Shown one piece after another: positions 33,354 to 44,581 of a DNA stretch of 64,000 nucleotides (positions are counted from its first letter, which is position 1; each line of letters starts with the position of its first letter). Origin of the DNA: Porphyra umbilicalis (taxonomy: Eukaryota > Rhodophyta > Bangiophyceae > Bangiales > Bangiaceae); assembly GCA_002049455.2 (NCBI GenBank), contig KV918888.1, positions 1 through 64,000 of the forward strand. The letters are read 5' to 3'. Position numbers and translations under genes: made by a program. The notes beneath the pieces were generated by a model, which worked only from the letters and a program-made list of their open reading frames with translations, was not told the origin of the DNA and did no database searches.

Positions 33354-33820
33354 TCGCCGTTGGCAGCGCCCGCGCCCGCCACGGGCGCGCCGTACAGCTT
33401 TTGGTCCCACGTGGAGAGGCGCACAAAGAGGCCGCGCGGCGACCGACGCGGGCGCGTCGCACCGCCCTCGGCGCCGCCGCCCGCGGGCGCGGCGGGCGCC
33501 ACCAGCACCCGCACGGCCATGCGGCCGGTGCGGAAGAGGGCGCCCGGCGACGGGTGCACCTCCCGCCGCCCGTCGCCAGCCGCCACCACGTACGCGGCGG
33601 CGGCGGCGGCGCGGGACGGGGCGCCGCCGCCGCCGCCGCCACGCCGGACGACGGTGACGGTGGGGGCGACGGCGGCGGCGGCGGGCGCGCCGTCCCCGTC
33701 GCCGGGGGGGTGCGGGAGGACCCCCGTGGTCGCGACGGCGACCGCGGGGGGGAGCGCCCCGGGGACGGTCGCGACGGCGGTGGCCGTCGCGGGCGCCGCC
33801 GGGTCGGTGGGGGGCGCCAT
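31408..33820 (-). CDS. alpha/beta-hydrolase (lipase-like), frame broken at homopolymers
   Basis: Starting at ATG 33820 (MAPPTDPAAPATATAVATVP), the coding sequence can be followed in three frames that switch at C or G runs (about 33020, 32620 and 31735). The N-terminal part has FVRLSTWDQKLYGAP, an Asp/Gly/Ser repeat tract (about 33240-33360) and ADVITALREEGAHALDAVGG. The C-terminal part is an alpha/beta hydrolase: ILLVPGLFTTHYPTYFAHNR, the nucleophile elbow GHSKGG (32101-32118), MQAPYGGTPAVAW, TDGLVVPADARVPGADY (about 31550-31594) and GVYHAGP (about 31510-31530). These supply the Ser, Asp and His of a lipase triad in the usual order. It resembles bacterial-type triacylglycerol lipases. The last readable residues are LLLDRLEGGG, after which a C11 run precedes a TGA at 31408-31410 in an adjacent frame. 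Substrate is unknown. Confidence 0.65.
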
Positions 33821-36113
33821 GGCGGCGGGGGGAGGCGGGGGGGGGGGGGTACAGCACGTCGGGCGGGCGGCGGCGGGGCTCGGGCGGGCGGCGGGCGGTT
33901 GCGCGGGCACGGCGAGGGAACCGCGCTCGCGCCCGCGCGAAGGGCGGCGACCGCCTTGGCGGTGGTGCTGGGTATCCTACAGCGTCGACGGCGCGGCACG
34001 AGCGGGCAACCGTCGTCTTTATCAAGGAGCAGGGCGGGGGCGCGCGGCGGCCACGCCGCAGAGGTGGCTGTCGACGGCCTCAACGTGGGCGCCGCTCCGA
34101 TGCCGTGCGTACGCACGTGCGTCGCCTCGCCAGCACGCGAGTGTCTGTCCCGGCCCCGCGGCAACGGGCGCTGGGGATCTGCGTCATGCCCCCCCGTATT
34201 GATCCGGGACTCAACTACTCTGATGGTGCGTCGAGCAAGTCGAATTCGAGCCCCCAACCGACCGCATTCCAATTGCACATGGTTCCGCTCCGCCCAGGGT
34301 TCACGCAAGACGCGAACCCTTTTTTTGCCACCGCCTGCAGACGCCGCTGCCGTTGGCTGATTATGGGGAGCCCCCGGCGGCCGCACCGCGGTGGCGCGCG
34401 GCGGACGGACCGTCGCCCCCCCCCCCCCCCCCCCCCCTGATGCGTGGAGCGCCCGCAGGCGGTGCCGCCGCCGCCGCGCGGCGCGCCCCGCCGAGCCGCC
34501 GCCGCCGTGGCGGCAGCGGCGGCGCGCGTGGCGCGCGGGGCGCTCCCCCCCCCCCACCACCGAGGGGCCCACACGCGCTGCTGCGTGGGGGGGGGGGGGG
34601 GGGGGGCGGCGGTCCGCGCGGCGCCGCGGGCGCGGCGGGCGCCGCGCGCGCGGCGGGCGCCGCGCGCCGCGGGCACCGCCTCTCGCGCGCCGCCCGCCGC
34701 CGTCTCTGCCAACAGAAACCGCGGCAGGCGGCGGCGCGGCCGGCGCGCGCGGCCGCCGCCCCCCAATTTGACGCCCCGCCCCGCGCGTGTGTCAGCACGG
34801 GCGCCGCGGCGGGCGGGGTGGCACGCCGCGCGCGGGCGGGACACCGGGCCCCGCGTCGGCTGGCATGGGGGGGGGGGGGGGGGCGAGGGAGGGGGGGCAG
34901 AGGGGCGGGCGGGGCGGGACCGCACGCGCCGCCCCGCCGCCGCCGTTTTGTTCGGCCGCCGCCGCGCCGGCGCCCGCGCCGGCGCGCCCGCCGCGCGGCG
35001 CTCGCGGTGGGGCGCCGCCCCGCGCGCCGCTGGCGGGCGCGGCGCCGCCCGCCGGGCCGCCCGCGTGGCGCGCCGTGCGCAACGGTCGGCGTGCGGGCGG
35101 GGGCGGTCGGGCGGCGCGGGGCGGTCCGCTCCCATTGTCGGGGTGGCGGGGGCGTGCCGGCGCCGCGCGTGCCGCGGTCGCCGCCAACGGCCGCACCCGC
35201 GCGGCAGCGCGCGCGCGTCGGCCCCGCCGCCGCCGCCGCACCCGCCGCCGCTGCCGCCGTGGTCGTTGACCGCCCCGCGCTCGCGCGGCCGCCGACGCAA
35301 ATTTTGCCGTTGGCCACCCCGTGCGCGCGGGCACGCGGGCCGCCCCCGCCGCGCCGCCGCGTGGGGGGGGTGTGGCGCGCCCCGCGCCGCGCACCCGTTG
35401 GGGTGGTGACGCCGGCCGCCGCGGCTGCACCCCGCCTCGCCGCTACGGCCGTTGTGCAAGGTGCCTGCCGCCGCCTCTGAGCGCCGCACGCGGCGCGCAC
35501 GCGGAGCTCGCCGTTCGACGCGCCCCCCCCCCCCCCCCTCTACGCATAGGCGCGGGTGGTGGTGGTCAACGTGCGCGACGGGCTGCCAAAGGCGGCGACG
35601 GCGACGACGGCGACTGACAGCCCCCCCAAACCGCGACACGTGCCACCACCGGCCGGCAGTGTGACGGGCGTGACGGTGGGGGGGTGGAACGCGCTTGCCC
35701 TCGGCGGGAGCGTGCGTGGCGCCACGCCACGAGTCGGTCGTTGGGGGGTGTGGGACGGCCGCGCCTGCCGGTGGTGGTGGTTGCACGGCGCGCACGCGGT
35801 ACGGCGGAGGAAGACGACGAGGCAGGGGAGCGGGTGGGTGGTGGAGGGGGGGGGGGGGGGGTGGCGTACGCCGCCGTCGTCGCTGGTCGTGTCGACGACC
35901 CAGCGGCATCGACACTGCCGCGACGCGGTGTGGGTGGGGAGCCGCCCGCCGCCACACGCCGGCGTGCCCGCCGCCGTTGCGGTGTGCCCGCGCCTCGTCG
36001 GTGCTGCGCCGGCGCCACGGGCGACGCGTCCATCTCGTGCGCGTCGTCTCCTTCCCCCTTCCCCCACCCCCCCACCCTCGTGAGGGTCCTCCCCCCCCCC
36101 CCTTCCCCCTACA
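33821..36113. other. GC-extreme intergenic region, no gene recognised
   Basis: The sequence includes a C22 run (34416-34437), G18-type runs near 34590 and 34867, and long stretches nearly free of A and T. All open frames are Arg/Pro/Ala/Gly-rich without recognisable motifs. The right end contains the 5' region of the claudin-like gene, where C runs lie directly before the ATG. Confidence 0.5.
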
Positions 36114-36812
36114 ATGGTCAACTTTGTGGCGGGCCTCGCGGCGCTGCTCTCCTTCATCGCCCTCGTCCTCACCGCCGTCGGGCTGTCGACCAACCACTGG
36201 ATCGACGTCGACTCCCCACGCTCGACGTCCGACCTCGCGGCGCGCCTCAACCCCGTGGTGACCAACGCGGAGCTCGACAACCTGCGCGTCAACTATGACG
36301 TCAGTCACTATGGGCTGTGGGTTGGGTGCCACCTCGAGCGCAACTTTGGGGGCGAAGTCTCGTGCGCCTACATTGGCGCGAGCTGCTACTCGGACGTGTG
36401 TTGGATCCGCAACCGGCGGGACAAGACGTGCCTCGACCGCCGCGTGCGGCTGCTGACCAACTGCGCGGCGTACCAGGCGACGCGCGCGCTCATCTGCATC
36501 GGCACCATGGTGTTGATCGTCGGCTCGTCGCTGCTCTTTGTCGCCACGTGCGTGCTGTCGCGCAACTTGTCGCTGCTTGGGGGCCTCCACACCTTTTTTG
36601 CGGGCGTGTGCCTCATGACCGCCTTTGCCGTCTTTTACGCGCGGGAGTACTCGGGGCCGGGGGTGGACGGCTTTGCGAGCCTCGGTTGGAGCTTCATCCT
36701 CGTCATTGCGGGGTGGCCGATTGCGATTGTGGCGAGCCTCCTCGGCTGCGCGAGCAGCACGGCGCAAGGGAAGGGCGGGTCGAGCGCCTACGGGTCGGCT
36801 TCGGACTACTAG
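36114..36812 (+). CDS. claudin/PMP22-like four-helix membrane protein
   Basis: A single-exon gene of 232 residues with four hydrophobic segments: about 4-26, 123-147, 152-176 and 187-212. The first extracellular loop carries the claudin-family signature: W29 (NHWI), GLW at 67-69, C72 and C84, with four further Cys (91, 96, 106, 117). The second loop is short (AREYSGPGVDGF). The C-terminal tail is polar (STAQGKGGSSAYGSASDY). Claudins and their relatives (PMP22, EMP, stargazin types) organise cell contacts or act as channel subunits in animals; in an alga the role is open. The start is the first Met, directly before TM1, so the family-typical short cytosolic N terminus is kept. Unlike its GC-extreme surroundings it has normal amino acid composition and no frame breaks. 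Confidence 0.75.
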   Translation: MVNFVAGLAALLSFIALVLTAVGLSTNHWIDVDSPRSTSDLAARLNPVVTNAELDNLRVNYDVSHYGLWVGCHLERNFGGEVSCAYIGASCYSDVCWIRNRRDKTCLDRRVRLLTNCAAYQATRALICIGTMVLIVGSSLLFVATCVLSRNLSLLGGLHTFFAGVCLMTAFAVFYAREYSGPGVDGFASLGWSFILVIAGWPIAIVASLLGCASSTAQGKGGSSAYGSASDY

Positions 36813-38320
36813 GCATGGCGGGGGGGGGGGGGGGGGGATGTGGTGGCGGGGGTGCGAGGGGGGGGGGTGCGACGTGGGGGTTGGGCGACGGCGCCTGGAG
36901 AGGGTGGTCAAGAGGGGTGGTCAAGCATTGGGGGAGGGGGGGGGGGGGGAGCAGTCAAGGTTGCCGTTGGGCGCTCACCACGCCCCCGTGCGGTCGGTCG
37001 TGGGCATCGTTGGCGGTTGGCCCACCGCCGTGTGCGGCGGCCACGCGGCCGGCGGTGCGTCGGGCTGGCGTCGCCCCGCACGCGCGGCGGTGCGTGGTTT
37101 GTGCGGCGGTCAAGGGCGTGCGTGGCGCCGGCGGCGGTGGCGTGTGGGCACTGGGCGCAGCGGCGTTTGTCTTGACGCAGCTCCTGCCGCTGGCGCGGGG
37201 CGTGGGGCACTCGCGGGTGTCATCCACCGCGTGGGGTCCGGGGGGGGTGGGTGGGTGGTCCACGCCGCCGAGGGTGCGCTTTGGTCATTCGGTCTTTTTC
37301 GCCAGCAAGCAGACCGGACCATCTGTTTTATTATTGCTTTACCTACGGTGCGCTGTGCTGGTGGCGCTGTCAACAAGGTGGGTGAGGCACGGGTGGGCAG
37401 CGGCGGCGCTGGCAGGCGCAAGTTCGAGGCGGCCACACGTCCCCCCGAGGCGGACCTCCCCCCCGCCCGCACCGCTCGGTACCGCTCCCGGCGCGCGACA
37501 GGCGCCAAAGCCACCGTGCAGGCCATCCCCGCCGCTGGCGCGCCGTTGCTGCCTGACGCCGTCCGTCCCGTAACCGACGCGCAAGCCTGCAAACGGCGCG
37601 CATGCCCATCGCAGCGTCCACTGGCCTCACGCACTCGACAGTCTCGCCCCCACGCCCCCGCTCGCCGTCGTTGCCGATGGCAGAGGTGCAGGTTCCAGCG
37701 TCGCGAATTTCGGTTGCTTACCTCCCTCGCTGTCGCCACGAGCGCCTGTTGGGACGTTGGTGTGTGGGGCGGCATGTAGGGCGGGGCGGTGCTCATCGCA
37801 CCGTGCTGCGACCGGAGGTACTGCGGCACATGGGCCACACGGGGCCAGAGGAACATGGTGCAGCCACAGCGTGGCCATGGCTGCGCTGCAGGAATTTACC
37901 GACACCGAGCCTGACAACAGAGTACAGACACCAGACACCAAGCGGCAACAAGCGCATCACCGTTTACTCTGCGGTCGCGCGGCCCCACTCCGGTAGCCAA
38001 CATCAATGCCCCTCACTGTCGCCGCAACAGCCCCGCACGCCCCCGCCAGTGGCACTGCCCACCGGCGAGCGGGGCGTGGAGCGTTCAGACGCGCAAGGGG
38101 GTCGGCCCCTTCCCCGCACGGCCGGCACGAGCCGCAATCGCAAACGTCTAGAAACAAAGCAAGCGGTCCTGGACAAGACGGACGTGGCTCCCTCCCACCA
38201 ACACCGCACGCAGGGGCAGAGGCGCTCGGCACCAGCTGCCACGAGGGACCTTGTGTCGGGCCGTCGACCCCCCCACGCCCCCCCCTACCCACGGCGCGCA
38301 CGCGCCGTGGACCGCAACGC
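36813..38320. other. intergenic region, no gene recognised
   Basis: This is the 3' flank of two convergent genes. G runs of 13-16 bases lie at 36818-36960. The remainder is of mixed composition without recognisable coding. Confidence 0.5.
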
Positions 38321-39349
38321 CTAGGAGGTGAACTCGGCCGCCGGCTCCTCCACCTCGGGGGTGGCGAGCTCCAGCCCGCCTGCGACGCCGAGCGACAGCC
38401 CCGCCGCGCCAACACCCCACACGCGAATGACGCCGTCGGTGTAGCCCGCGAACAGCGTCGAGCCGTCCGACGACCAGGCGAGGGAGATGGCCGCCGCGTT
38501 GGCGCTCTTCTTGCCAATAATGTACTCGTCGCGGAGCTCCGCAACGACCGACTTGGACTCGAGGTCCCAGATCTTGACGCACGAGTTGGTCGCCGCGCAC
38601 AGCCAGTAGCGGTTGGGCGAGAAGCACAGCGCGTGGATAATGTCATTGGCCTCAAGCGAGTAGAGATGCTTGCCCTCCTGGAGGTCCCACAGCATCGCCG
38701 TGCCGTCCTTGCCACCCGACGCGCACAGGGAGCCGTCGGGGGAGACGGTCACCGAGTTGAGGTAGCCGGTGTGGGCCACGAGGTTGGTGCGGAGCTTGCA
38801 GTTGGTCAGGTTCCACACCTTGACGAGCTTGTCCCACCCGCACGAGACGATCAGCGGGTTGGCCGTCGACGGGGAGAAGCGAACGCACGACACCCACTCG
38901 GTGTGGCCCTCCTCTTGGATCGAGTACTTGCACTCGCCGAGGGTGTTCCACAGCTTGATCGTGCGGTCACGAGATGAAGACACAATCTGGCGGTTGTCGG
39001 CCGAGAAGGCCACAGACAGAACGTCCTTGGTGTGGCCGTCAAAGCGCCGCGTCGTCAAGCCCGTCGACAAGTCCCACAGGCGGAGCGTGTGGTCCCACGA
39101 GGCGGAGAGAGCAAACTGGCCGTCCGACGACAGCACCACGTCCGACACGAAATGCGAGTGGCCGTGCAGCGCGCGCTTGGGGTACCCGTACGAGTTGTCC
39201 TTGCCGTCGCGCGTCAGATGCCACACAATGACCGTCTTGTCGCGCGACGCAGACAGCAGCACGTCGCTGTTGTCGAGCGTCGTCGCAAGCGACGTCACCC
39301 ACCCGCCATGGCCCTTGAGGTAGCCGCGGAGGCCAAGAGTCTCAGTCAT
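38321..39349 (-). CDS. RACK1: RACK1, ribosome-associated WD40 scaffold protein
   Basis: An intact single-exon gene of 342 residues, somewhat longer than animal RACK1 (about 317) because of a C-terminal Val/Ala/Glu tail. RACK1 is a seven-bladed beta propeller on the 40S ribosomal subunit that docks kinases and translation regulators. The protein begins [20 protein letters not shown] and shows seven WD repeats, with family landmarks [93 protein letters not shown] and [11 protein letters not shown]. The last blade contains [17 protein letters not shown]. The start at 39349 is the first family-matching Met. The gene is divergent from HSF, with about 0.9 kb between the starts. Confidence 0.97.
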   Translation of the reverse strand: MTETLGLRGYLKGHGGWVTSLATTLDNSDVLLSASRDKTVIVWHLTRDGKDNSYGYPKRALHGHSHFVSDVVLSSDGQFALSASWDHTLRLWDLSTGLTTRRFDGHTKDVLSVAFSADNRQIVSSSRDRTIKLWNTLGECKYSIQEEGHTEWVSCVRFSPSTANPLIVSCGWDKLVKVWNLTNCKLRTNLVAHTGYLNSVTVSPDGSLCASGGKDGTAMLWDLQEGKHLYSLEANDIIHALCFSPNRYWLCAATNSCVKIWDLESKSVVAELRDEYIIGKKSANAAAISLAWSSDGSTLFAGYTDGVIRVWGVGAAGLSLGVAGGLELATPEVEEPAAEFTS

Positions 39350-40134
39350 GATGGCGATAGGGGGGGGGGAGATGAGGAAACCGGAGAGACAGTCGATGGA
39401 GAATGGCAGCGGACCGGCGAGGAAGGTGGAAGCGACGACGGGCGGGATGTGCAATGGTGGTGGGCTCGCGGCTGGATCGCCGGCGGTGTCGCTCTTATCC
39501 GGCGCATGCAACCAAGACAGCCTGTAAATTGTTTTCTCTGTGGCCCTATACTTGAACTCTCGCAGCTATTTGTTGACCATAACGGGACTTGACATCGCTC
39601 GACATCAATGAATGTATGTCCACTAAAAACTCCTCGACGAGAGGCTTGCAGGCCCGAAGCACGTGCCAAACACCAGCAGGGCTCGACTTGCACCAACCGT
39701 GTCGCCGCCGTCCTCGGTGGCGTGCGTCCCCCCCGCGCCGCGCGCGCGCCGCCCCGCACGCTCGCGGCGCGGCGGTCGCGGCGACACCGGCATCAGCAGC
39801 CGCGGCGGCGCGCGCGTCGGCGGCGCAAACGACGAGCGGGGGGGGGGCGTTTGCCCCCACGGGCAGACGGGCGCCGAGCCGCCCGCCGCGCGCGCCCGGC
39901 GGGTGCGCGCCGCCGCGGCGCCGTGCGGGCGGTCCGTCTGGCGACGCGGTCGCGCCGTCGAGCCGGCGAGTCGGCCGGTGCGCCGCGCGTCGTCGGCCCA
40001 TTGTGCACGGCGTTGGCGGCGGCGGTGGCGGTGGCGGTGGCGGTGGCGGCGGTGGTGGTGGCGGCGGTGGCAGTGGCCGTGGCGGCGGTGGTGGCGGCGT
40101 TGACGGCGGCGACGGCGGCGGTAGCGGCGGCGGC

Positions 40135-40170
<36 letters not shown>

Positions 40171-40236
40171 AGCGGCGTCTTTAACGGCGGCGGCGGTTGG
40201 CGCGGCTTTGGAGGCCGCGGTGCTCCCTTGCCTGCC
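39350..40236. other. divergent region between RACK1 and HSF
   Basis: It holds the promoters of both genes. From about 40010 to 40190 the plus strand is a GGCGGT/GGC simple repeat that encodes poly-Gly in the HSF frame, which stays open upstream to at least 39589. The HSF start could therefore lie further left. Confidence 0.6.
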
Positions 40237-43200
40237 ATGGCTTCGGTCCCCGCAGGCACCGGTCGTCCCGCCGGCGGTGCGGCGCGCGCGACGGGCGCCG
40301 GCGGCGGCGGCGTGGCGGGCCGCTCCCGCGGCAGCGGCCCGAAGGCAACGTCGGCGGCCGGCGGCCGGGGTGGCGGCGGCGGCAGCAGCGGCGCCGCCAG
40401 CGCCGGCACCGGCTCCTTGCGGTCGGCCGGCGCCGGCGCCAATGGCGCGCGCGCATCGGCGAGCGGGGCGGCCAACGGGGCGGCCAAACCCTCCACCCCG
40501 TCGGCCACGTCTGGCTCCCTGTCGGCGCCGACGCCGCCGCCCTTTCTCATCAAGCTGTACGAGCTCGTCGACGACGCCGCCACCGCCGAGCTCGTCTCGT
40601 GGGAGCCCTCCGACACGACACAGCGCCTCTTTACGGTGCACAAGCCGACCGAGTTCTCGCGCGACGTGCTGCCGCGCTACTTTAAGCACGAGAACCTGAC
40701 GTCGTTTATCCGGCAGTACGTTTTTTTGGGGGGGGGGGTTGGCCGAGCGCCGAGTCGGGTTGTGTGAGGTGGGGGGGAGGGGGGAGGTGCACGCGGAGGG
40801 AGACGGGGCTGGTCTCTCGCTAAGGTGGTGCGCCATGCATTTTGAATGCATGCGTTAAGGGTGTGGCGCCGCGGCGCTTGTGGAACTGGCCGTGTACTAA
40901 CCGCAATCCTGGACCTGCTTGTCGCTCCTCGCTCTCGTGCATTTTGCCGCGTTGCCCGCTTTTTTTTTGCTGGTTCGGTCTGACGATGGTCTGTGCCTGC
41001 ACCCCCCCCCCGCTGCCGCCGTTTCCCCTCTCAGGCTTAACCAGTACGGCTTTAAAAAGATGGACCCTGATCGCTGGACGTTTGGCCACGACAAGTTCCA
41101 ACGCGGCCGCCGGGACCTGCTGCTCGAAATCCCACGGCGGAAAGGCAGCTCCTCGCGTGGTGGCGCCCCCGCGTCCGCGGCGGGCGCCGCCTCGGCCGCG
41201 GCGCCGGCCGCCGACGGCGGCGCAACGGCAGTCGGCGGCGGTGGCGTGCGGGACGGGCACGGGGGCGCCCCCCCCCTCGACGCCAAGGCGGTGGTGGAGC
41301 TCGGCAACTTTGGCCTCCGCAACGAGCTCGACCTCCTCAAGCGCGACAAGGACCTCCTCGTCCGTGAGCTGATGGTCACCCGGCAAGCCGAGTTCAAGCT
41401 CAAATCCAAGTGCGACGGCCTCGAGGCGCGGGTGCTCAAACTCGAAGCCTCCTCGTCGCAGATGCAGCAGTTTATCCTCCACTACTTCTCGCAGGTGCTC
41501 GCGTCCGTGTCGACGGCGCCGCGCAAGCGCAAGCGCCTGCCGCCGGCGCGGGATGTGGCCGACGAGCGGGGGGACGCGTTTGCGGATGATGATGCGCTGA
41601 CGGTGGCGGCGCCGGTGGGGCCCGCGGGGCTCGACTCGTCGTCGACCGAGCTGCTCCGCAGCATGATGCGCCAAATGATGGTGAGTGGGGGGGGGGGGGG
41701 GGGGGGGCGCCGGCTTGGGCGCCGGCCTTGGCGGCGGCGGCGGCGGCGCCATGCCGGGTGTCGGGGGGGTCGGCGCCGCTGGGGGGGGGGGGGTGGCAGG
41801 CGCCGCCGCCGGTGGCTCGGGCGGCGGCGGCGGGGGCAGCGGCGGGGACGCCATGGCCAGCACCTCCCTCGACGCCGTCGGCGGCTTGGATGGGGGTACG
41901 TACGGGGGTGCCGGCGGCCGCGCCGACATGATGGGCCTGAGTGGCTACGGCGTCATGGACGCGGACGGCGGCGGCGGCGGCGTCGGCGGTGGCGGCGGCG
42001 GCATTGGCGGCGGCGGCGGCGGCGGCTACGACTCCCCCCTGTCGGGCCCGTCCGTCTCGTTTGGCCACCTCCCCGCCTTCCCGCCCGCCATGGTGCAGGA
42101 GCTCCCCCACAGCTCTGCGGAAAACAGTGTGAGTACGGCCAGCACGGGGAGCGCCGCCGCCGGCGGCCGCGGCCGCGCCGCGGCCGACGCGGTCCCCGCC
42201 ACGGCGCTCGGGCTGTGGCACGGGGGAGGGGGCGGCGCGGGGACGGCGGGCGCGGCGGCGGCGGCGCCCACCGCGGCGGCATCCTACTACCCGCTGGCGC
42301 TCACCGCGCCGCGCGTGGCGACTAGTGGGGGGGGACGCGTGCCGCCGCCGTCGCCGCTGGGGGGGAGGGCCTCGACGCGCACGCTGGGGTGGAGGGGGGG
42401 GGGGGGGCGCCAGTGGCGCTGCCGCCCCCGCCCGCTGCGGCGCCGGCGGTGGCTCGGCGGCGCGCCGCCCCGGCGGGGGTCACCGGCGGCGGCCCGGCGG
42501 CTGCGGGTGCGGCGGCACCCGGCGCCGCGTCTGGGGCGCCCCGCAATGCGCGCAACGGGGCGGCGGCGGCGGGCGGGCGTGGCGCCAAGGCCGCCGGGCG
42601 GTCCCCCACGGGCGGGCGGCGGGCGGCGGCGCGCCCACGCGGCGCCCCCCCGTCGGCCGCCGCGTCGGCAGCGGCCACGGCAGCGGCGGCGGCCGAGGCG
42701 GCGGCGGCGGCCACGGCAGCCGCCGCCGACGCCGAGTCGGCCGCCGCCGCCGCGGCCGCCGCCGCAGCCGTCGCGGGCGCGCCGCCCCCACCGTCGCTCC
42801 CGCTCATTGCCGGCACGGCGGGCCGGGCGGGCGGTGGATCCGGCGGGGGCGCGCACCCCCCCCCCCCCCCCCCCCACCTCCCCCCCTCCCACACCCCACG
42901 TCACTGCGCGTCCCCGCCCCCGCCCACCCCATGGCGGTGCCACTCGGCGCTCCGTCGCCCCCCCCCGCCTTTGGCACGCCCGGCCTGCCGTCCACCCCGA
43001 CGGGCCGCCCGTCGACGCCCGTTCCCCCCGGGTCGGTGCCCATGTCTCCCGCCTTTTCCGCGTCGGGCCTGCCGCCGCTGTCACCGCTGGTCGCCGACGT
43101 GTATGGCGGCGGCGGTGGCGGTGCCGGCGGCAGGGGGGTGTTGGGTGTCCCTGGCCCCGACGCTGACGGCGGGCTGCACGCTGCCGCCGACAGCGGCGGC

Positions 43201-43392
43201 GGCGGCGGCGGCAGCGGTGGCGGCGGCGGCGGCGGCGCCGACGGCGACGCGCTGCTCGGCTTTGAGGAGCTCCTCGACGGGGGCGACGCGCTCGCCGCCT
43301 TCCCGCCCCTCACCGCGCTGCCGGCGGGGACGGACCTGGGCGCGCTCGTGCGGCAGATTGAGGCGTTTCACTCCCACGACGGGGAGGAGTGA
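40237..43392 (+). CDS. HSF: heat-shock transcription factor, two exons, frame changes at G/C runs
   Basis: Exon 1 is 40237-40715 and exon 2 starts at 41035; the 319-base intron (GTACGT...CTCAG) splits the DNA-binding domain at the site restoring SFIRQLNQYGFKKMDPDRW. HSF binds nGAAn elements and drives chaperone genes. The DNA-binding domain (about 102-205) has PFLIKLYELVDD, EFSRDVLPRYFKHENLTSF and WTFGHDKFQRGRRDLL. A heptad region follows (LGNFGLRNELDLLKRDKDLLVREL to QMQQFILHYFSQVL in sequence), typical of the trimerisation zipper, then a nuclear signal PRKRKRLP. Past a G21 run (41687-41707) the frame changes, again at a G14 run (42394-42407) and a C20 run (42856-42875). The last part has an acidic/hydrophobic tail (LLGFEELLDGGDALAAFPPL) like an activation domain, ending at 43392. 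Confidence 0.9.
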
Positions 43393-43704
43393 GTGGGGGG
43401 GGCGGAGTGACCCCATGCATGGCAACGGGGGTGGGGGGTGTCCGCGCACACCGTGGGGTGTGGATGGTGTGGGGGGGGGGGGGGGGCGAGACCAGACGCC
43501 GAGGGCGGCGGCCGCAGAGCCCGCCCCTCGTTTCTCCACGAGCCCGCGGTCGTCGTCGGCGCCGCGACTGCGGCGCGGCGCCAGGCGCCGTTTGTGGCGC
43601 GGCGACTGGCGCCCCTCTGCGGACCGCGGCGGCACGCGCAGCCGCGTGCGTCGGTGGCTACGCGCGCCCCCCCCTGCCCCGCACCCGCTGCGCGCCCGCT
43701 GCCG
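43393..43704. other. convergent region between HSF and kinase genes
   Basis: These 312 bases lie between the HSF stop and the last in-frame stop of the kinase. They contain a G16-type run and no recognised gene. Confidence 0.5.
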
Positions 43705-44536
43705 TCACCCATTTTTTTTTCCGTCTTGGCGCTGGGTTCCCGGCACGCGCGCCTCCCCCCCCCTCCCTCCACCGCCCCCCGCCCCCCCCCCCCCCCTCAT
43801 CCACGCAGCCCCCCCCCCCCCCCCCCCCCCCCCGCGCGGCGACCACGTCCCGAAAGAGCGCCGCGGCGGCGGGTCTCCCCCCCCCGCCCCCCGCAAAAAC
43901 GGGTGCGCCGCCACCAACCCCGCCGCCGTCGGGCGCGCTCCCGGCTCTGCCGCGCAGCACGCGGCGATAAAGTCGAGGAAGGCGGGGGACCAGGGTGGGG
44001 CGGCGGCCCCCCCCCCCCCCGCCCCCGCCCCCCCCGGCCCCCGCGTTGCCGGGGCGGGCGCCCCCCCCCCCCCCGACGCGATCAAGTACATGGCGCGGAG
44101 GGGGGCAGGCCGAGGTGCGGCGGCGCCCCGTCGGCCAACTCGACGGCGAGGACCCCCGCGGACCACACGTCTGCGGGGTGGCCATAGGGGCGGCCGAGGA
44201 TGACCTCGGGCGCCATCCAAAACGGCGTCCCGACGACCGTGTGCCGCGCGCCGGCGGGCCCCGCACGGCGCCGTAAAGCCAAAGTCCCCAACCTTGACCG
44301 CCCCCGTCGACGCGACGAGCGTGTTGTCGCTCTTCACATCCCGGTGCACGCGGCCGGTGGCGTGGAGGTGCGCGAGGCCGACGAGGACCTCGTTGAGGAT
44401 GTAGGCAATCGTCGCTTCGGGGAGGCACGGCGGGCGCGCCGCCCGCCCACCGCCATCAGAGGCGTCGGCGGCGGCGGCGGCGCCGCCGCCGCCGCCGCCG
44501 CTGCCGCCGCGGTCGCCTCTGCGACCGTCGGGCGGC

Positions 44537-44581
<45 letters not shown>

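Noticed and set aside
34215-36911. Minus-strand open frame of about 900 codons
   Set aside because: It is the antisense of GC-rich spacer and of the claudin-like gene, with Arg/Pro-rich composition.
41681-41760. Intron starting GTGAGT followed by 21 G in the HSF gene
   Set aside because: It was tempting because the frame changes there, but no convincing acceptor follows nearby and the Gly-rich coding continues directly after the run; a run-length explanation is simpler.
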